NCBI RefSeq assembly: GCF_001561955.1
Contig: NZ_CP014223.1
Span: 3,056,418-3,120,417, forward strand
Direction: 5' to 3'
DNA: 64,000 bases
Source: Anaerotignum propionicum DSM 1682
Lineage (GTDB): Bacteria > Bacillota > Clostridia > Lachnospirales > Anaerotignaceae
The position numbers and the translations under genes are program-made. Below are positions 61,244 through 64,000 of the stretch, piece by piece (within the stretch, counting starts at the first letter, position 1; each line of letters opens with the position of its first letter). The notes beneath the pieces are model-generated. The model was not told where the DNA came from and made no database searches. It saw only the letters and a program-made list of their open reading frames with translations.

Positions 61244-62297
61244 TCTGCTCAGCCTCCCCCGCGAATTTCTTCTTATAATATTTCTGCAATACTACCTGCT
61301 GAATAATTCCAATTAAGTTACTGATTGTCCAGTAAAGTCCAAGACCTGCGGGCATAGAAATACAGAAAAAGCCCATCATAAACGGCATCACATAAGTCAT
61401 CGTCTTTGTCATAGCCATTGCAGGATTATTGGGATCATTATTAGCTGATGGCGTCATTACCATCATAATTTTTGATTGTGCATAAGTAGTGATTGCAGCA
61501 AAAGCAGGAATTAACACACCAGGCCATTTTAATCCCGCTGCACTTACGAGGGGGATAAACAAAAATGTCTCAATATTATTTTTGGTTGCCAAAAGTCCAA
61601 TCAATGTGTCACCATTGGAGCCAAGCTGATTTAAAATATTTGTCCAAGCATCTGCGCCCAAATAATTTACCAGCATAACAACATCATTCAGTCGGCTTAA
61701 ATCAAAACCGCTTGTTTTAATAATTTCTACATTTTTGTTGTGATCAACAAAGGCCTGGGCATAGGGAGCAAACACGTCCATTCTCAAGTCCTTTGGAATT
61801 TGCAAAATTGCGTTTGCAATGTCAGTATAATTTTGGCCAATGACATCAACATAAACATATGCATTTTGGAACAAATAAAACAATGCATACAAAATAGGAA
61901 GCTGAACCAACAAAGGTAAGCATCCGCCCATGAGGCTGATACCGTTCTTCTTTTGAAAATCCTGCATCTCCATAGCCATTTTCTGCTGAGACATCTGATC
62001 TGTCTTGCCTTTATATTTATTTCGAATCTTTTCCAATTCAGGCTGAAGCATTTGCATCTTAAAAGAAGATTTCTGCTGTTTCACCATCAAAGGAAATAGA
62101 ATTGCTTTCACGATCAAGGTAAATAAAATAATTGCAAAGCCTAATACGCCTGCTTCCGTCATACCATAGAGCCCATTAAAGAGCATATTGTAAACTTGTC
62201 CCAAAATTTTGGCAATAGGACCCAATATGCTTCCGGGCATCTTTACAGACGTAAACGTCGTCAAAACGACACCTGATAATAGTTCACTTCCAAACAC
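61236..62297 (-). CDS. yidC: Membrane protein insertase YidC/OxaA
   Basis: A 353-residue insertase with five core membrane helices. After a hydrophobic N-terminus, the first core helix is LGFAIILFTLIVKAILFPLM near 50-70, with basic KQQKSSFKMQMLQPELEKIR in the hydrophilic groove loop. The hairpin region is about residues 84-118. Helices 2-5 follow, and the C-terminal tail is basic (KYYKKKF). The start is GTG at 62297 behind AAGGAGG. SpoIIIJ-type position next to jag fits. Confidence 0.96.
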   Translation of the reverse strand: MFGSELLSGVVLTTFTSVKMPGSILGPIAKILGQVYNMLFNGLYGMTEAGVLGFAIILFTLIVKAILFPLMVKQQKSSFKMQMLQPELEKIRNKYKGKTDQMSQQKMAMEMQDFQKKNGISLMGGCLPLLVQLPILYALFYLFQNAYVYVDVIGQNYTDIANAILQIPKDLRMDVFAPYAQAFVDHNKNVEIIKTSGFDLSRLNDVVMLVNYLGADAWTNILNQLGSNGDTLIGLLATKNNIETFLFIPLVSAAGLKWPGVLIPAFAAITTYAQSKIMMVMTPSANNDPNNPAMAMTKTMTYVMPFMMGFFCISMPAGLGLYWTISNLIGIIQQVVLQKYYKKKFAGEAEQNG

Positions 62298-62369
62298 GCT
62301 TTATGCCTCCTTAACAAACAGATAGAATTTTTTGCCCCGCAGGACAAGACAACAAACAATAGAATTTTT

Positions 62370-62591
62370 TTAGGGAACGGGGTCATAGCCGCCTTCATGG
62401 AAGGGATGGCACTTCAGAATTCTTCTGACGGCAAGATATGTGCCCTTAAAGATACCATAACGAGATATCGCGATAAATGCATACTGAGAGCAGGTGGGGG
62501 TAAATCTGCAATGAGGTCCAATCAAAGGAGAAATTCCCACCTGATAAAATCGGATTAACAGTAAAAAAAACTTTTTAACCATTTCTCTCAT
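62370..62591 (-). CDS. yidD: Membrane insertion efficiency factor YidD
   Basis: A 73-residue protein of the YidD/haemolysin-like family. The signature [15 protein letters not shown] is near residues 28-42, with the usual [12 protein letters not shown] end. It is peripheral to the inner membrane by an amphipathic N-terminal helix and assists YidC. It overlaps the rnpA stop by four bases. This conserved rnpA-yidD-yidC order is typical of oriC neighbourhoods. Confidence 0.95.
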   Translation of the reverse strand: MREMVKKFFLLLIRFYQVGISPLIGPHCRFTPTCSQYAFIAISRYGIFKGTYLAVRRILKCHPFHEGGYDPVP

Positions 62592-62983
62592 CTCTCTTCA
62601 TTTTCAATTTCTTTCTCGCAATTTTTTTCCTGATGATTTTCTTGATAAGAAAGAAGTAATTGATGTTTTTTCAATAAATGCCGCAAGGAGGCATTCACCT
62701 CATGATAGGTGGCATCCTTACAAATTACCCGGGCAATTACAACAATATCGTAACCGGGACGAATTTCTTCTTCCATATTACGATAACTTTCCCGAATCAG
62801 ACGAGTCACATGGGAACGTACAACGCTTTTTCCTACCTTTTTACTGACAGAAATACCTAATTTGTTCCCTTGTGCCCCATTTTTTACTACATACATAACC
62901 AAGTGGCGGTTGGCAATGGATCTGCCTCTATTATATACATACCGAAATTGAAAATTTTTTTTCAAAGATTCTGTAAAATTCAT
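62588..62983 (-). CDS. rnpA: Ribonuclease P protein component
   Basis: A 131-residue protein subunit of RNase P. It has the RNR motif near residues 50-75, [21 protein letters not shown] (21 positions; key residues Gly2, Lys7, Lys11 and the [13 protein letters not shown] continuation), and the N-terminal hydrophobic [15 protein letters not shown] chose the ATG at 62983 behind AGAAGGA; longer reading to 63025 is not supported. Highly basic, as expected for binding pre-tRNA leaders. The C-terminal Glu/Asn-rich tail is a lineage addition. Confidence 0.95.
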   Translation of the reverse strand: MNFTESLKKNFQFRYVYNRGRSIANRHLVMYVVKNGAQGNKLGISVSKKVGKSVVRSHVTRLIRESYRNMEEEIRPGYDIVVIARVICKDATYHEVNASLRHLLKKHQLLLSYQENHQEKNCEKEIENEER

Positions 62984-63075
62984 AATAATCCTTCTTTCAT
63001 TCGGTACCGCCAAGTTATTCCTCATATGAACAAAAGGCCACTTTCAGCGGCCTAATATACTTTTTGGTATGAGGA

Positions 63076-63210
63076 TTATGCGGATAATACTTTTCTACCT
63101 TTTTTTCTTCTTGCTGCAAGCACTTTTCTACCGTTGGCTGTCAACATTCTTTTTCTGAAGCCATGTTCTCTGCTTCTCTGTCTCTTTTTGGGTTGAAATG
63201 TCATTTTCAT
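63076..63210 (-). CDS. rpmH: 50S ribosomal protein L34
   Basis: A 44-residue basic ribosomal protein with the unmistakable family sequence: [20 protein letters not shown], then [20 protein letters not shown] and VLSA. AAAGGAGGTG precedes the ATG. It heads the leftward rpmH-rnpA-yidD-yidC-jag operon and adjoins oriC. The gene is shorter than 60 codons and was found by reading the sequence. Confidence 0.98.
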   Translation of the reverse strand: MKMTFQPKKRQRSREHGFRKRMLTANGRKVLAARRKKGRKVLSA

Positions 63211-63269
63211 AGTTATACGCACCTCCTTTATTGCAGGGATTCACTGCCCTATTTACGAGCACTGTTACT

Positions 63270-63298
63270 ATTATAGTAAAAAAGGATAGGTACGTCAA
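63270..63298 (-). promoter_or_regulatory. rpmH promoter
   Basis: Read leftwards: TTGACG (63293-63298), 17-base spacer, TATAAT (63270-63275), just upstream of rpmH. Confidence 0.85.
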
Positions 63299-63733
63299 GA
63301 AAAATATTTACCTGAAAAGCCTTTAAATGCTGGGATTTTGGGGTAAAAGTTTACAATATGCTGAAAAAAATTCAGGTTGGACAAATATATAGATTTTTTT
63401 ATTTAGGTTTCACTATATATAGTAGAACTTTTAAAAATAACAAAACTAAAACCATTTCCAAGCTCTAAAACACTGTTATATGATACAAAAAAACCATAGG
63501 CATAGCTTGGTTCATGAAGCTATCACCCCTATTTCCTTTTAATTTTATAGGTTGTACAATTAAAATCAAGAAATTTTAAAATTATTTTCAACGAAATTCA
63601 TTCTTTTTTCGTGGCATACCTTTAAAATCTTTTATAATATATGTTTTTTTCATCATACATGATTGCAAACGACAGATTTTTCCATTCATTTTTTTTCGTT
63701 TCCTTGGGGATAACCATAATTTTTGATTGCGGT
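63299..63733. other. AT-rich stretch between rpmH and the DnaA boxes
   Basis: A 435-base, very AT-rich non-coding stretch. A 62-codon leftward frame (63588-63776) overlaps a DnaA box and has no ribosome binding site, so I do not treat it as a gene. It may include the duplex-unwinding element of oriC. Confidence 0.55.
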
Positions 63734-64000
63734 TGTGGATAACTTTTGTTATACTATGGGCAAAGTATTGTTTCATTGATGATCCACAAAATTCACAATT
63801 CTTTTACAGTACCAAAATCAAAGTTATCCACAAACTGTTGATAACCCTGTGTATAACCTCGATTTTATGTGAAAAACCTCTTGAAAAAACATTCCTTTTA
63901 TAAAATATGCAATTATTTAAGTCAGGATGTCCCGTGTTTTTCTATATTTTGCATACTGTTTATTTTGTGGGCAAGTACAAAGCATTCGCTGTGAATAACT
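63734..64000. other. oriC: Partial origin of replication (oriC), DnaA boxes
   Basis: DnaA boxes: perfect copies at 63734-63742 (reverse) and 63834-63842, and single-mismatch copies at 63846-63854, 63858-63866 and 63990-63998. It lies next to rpmH, where Firmicutes have oriC, and the window ends inside the cluster. dnaA should follow on the + strand beyond the right edge. Confidence 0.82.

Noticed and set aside
63588..63776. 62-codon leftward frame near oriC
   Set aside because: No ribosome binding site, very basic random composition, overlaps a perfect DnaA box and the AT-rich origin region.

Overview
The window looks like a chromosomal segment next to oriC of a low-GC, Gram-positive anaerobe of the class Clostridia. 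A Lachnospirales-type lineage is my best guess, but the species cannot be fixed from this sequence. Supporting signs are the SCIFF peptide and its radical SAM maturase (a Clostridia hallmark), pyruvate:ferredoxin oxidoreductase, several ferredoxins, BofA and DUF2508 sporulation-era genes, strong AGGAGG ribosome binding sites with many TTG/GTG starts, and the order rpmH-rnpA-yidD-yidC-jag-mnmE-mnmG-rsmG-noc that flanks the origin in Firmicutes. DnaA-box-like sequences begin at 63734 and the window stops inside what should be oriC, with dnaA expected just beyond the right edge.

Layout. 1-619: scfA (SCIFF precursor) and the start of scfB, transcribed leftwards. 1045-5342: a GntR/RCK_C regulator and an OpuC-type osmoprotectant ABC transporter operon. 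5456-12139: accessory genes (a frameshifted methyltransferase, ZIP transporter with a TetR regulator, LysR/YeiH divergent pair, RidA, and an AT-rich WG-repeat lipoprotein). 12394-18695: tRNA-Arg and housekeeping operons cdaA-cdaR-glmM (c-di-AMP and cell wall) and greA-lysS. 20230-23763: nifJ behind a Fur-box-like palindrome. 23880-34168: a mosaic of small genes, a GGDEF remnant, proC, an SDR/flavodoxin pair, a family 4-like uracil-DNA glycosylase without Fe-S cysteines, a rhomboid gene bracketed by DnaA-box clusters, bofA, dapH and a likely dapL. 34532-39237: a MarR-RND efflux operon with an operator over its promoter. 39418-44412: MBL hydrolase, a copper-amine-oxidase-N-like secreted protein, and a redox group (C_GCAxxG_C_C protein, two ferredoxins, NapH-like membrane protein, a Crp/Fnr regulator and a helix-less Crp-like protein). 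44757-50605: a two-component system beside a VTC-domain / DUF4956 / DUF4353 operon of unknown role. 51067-51333: tRNA-Thr, tRNA-Tyr and initiator tRNA-fMet. 51439-53705: a small membrane protein, an alpha/beta hydrolase and two tandem hotdog thioesterases. 54176-63210: noc, rsmG, mnmG, mnmE, jag, yidC, yidD, rnpA, rpmH, all leftward and hence away from the origin.

How it fits together. The right end and the middle housekeeping blocks are core functions: replication-linked nucleoid occlusion, tRNA modification, membrane protein insertion, c-di-AMP signalling. c-di-AMP controls osmolyte import in Firmicutes, and the OpuC operon here is headed by a GntR protein carrying an RCK_C domain, a domain type that binds c-di-AMP in other proteins, so these two regions may be functionally linked. 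The most unusual items are the second set of DnaA boxes about 33 kb from the origin around the rhomboid gene, the VTC/DUF4956/DUF4353 cluster with its adjacent sensor kinase, a terminator-like hairpin between the greA promoter and greA, and a train of six stem-loops with a GGTCAA-type repeat array between mnmE and jag. No CRISPR array, intact insertion sequence or prophage was seen.
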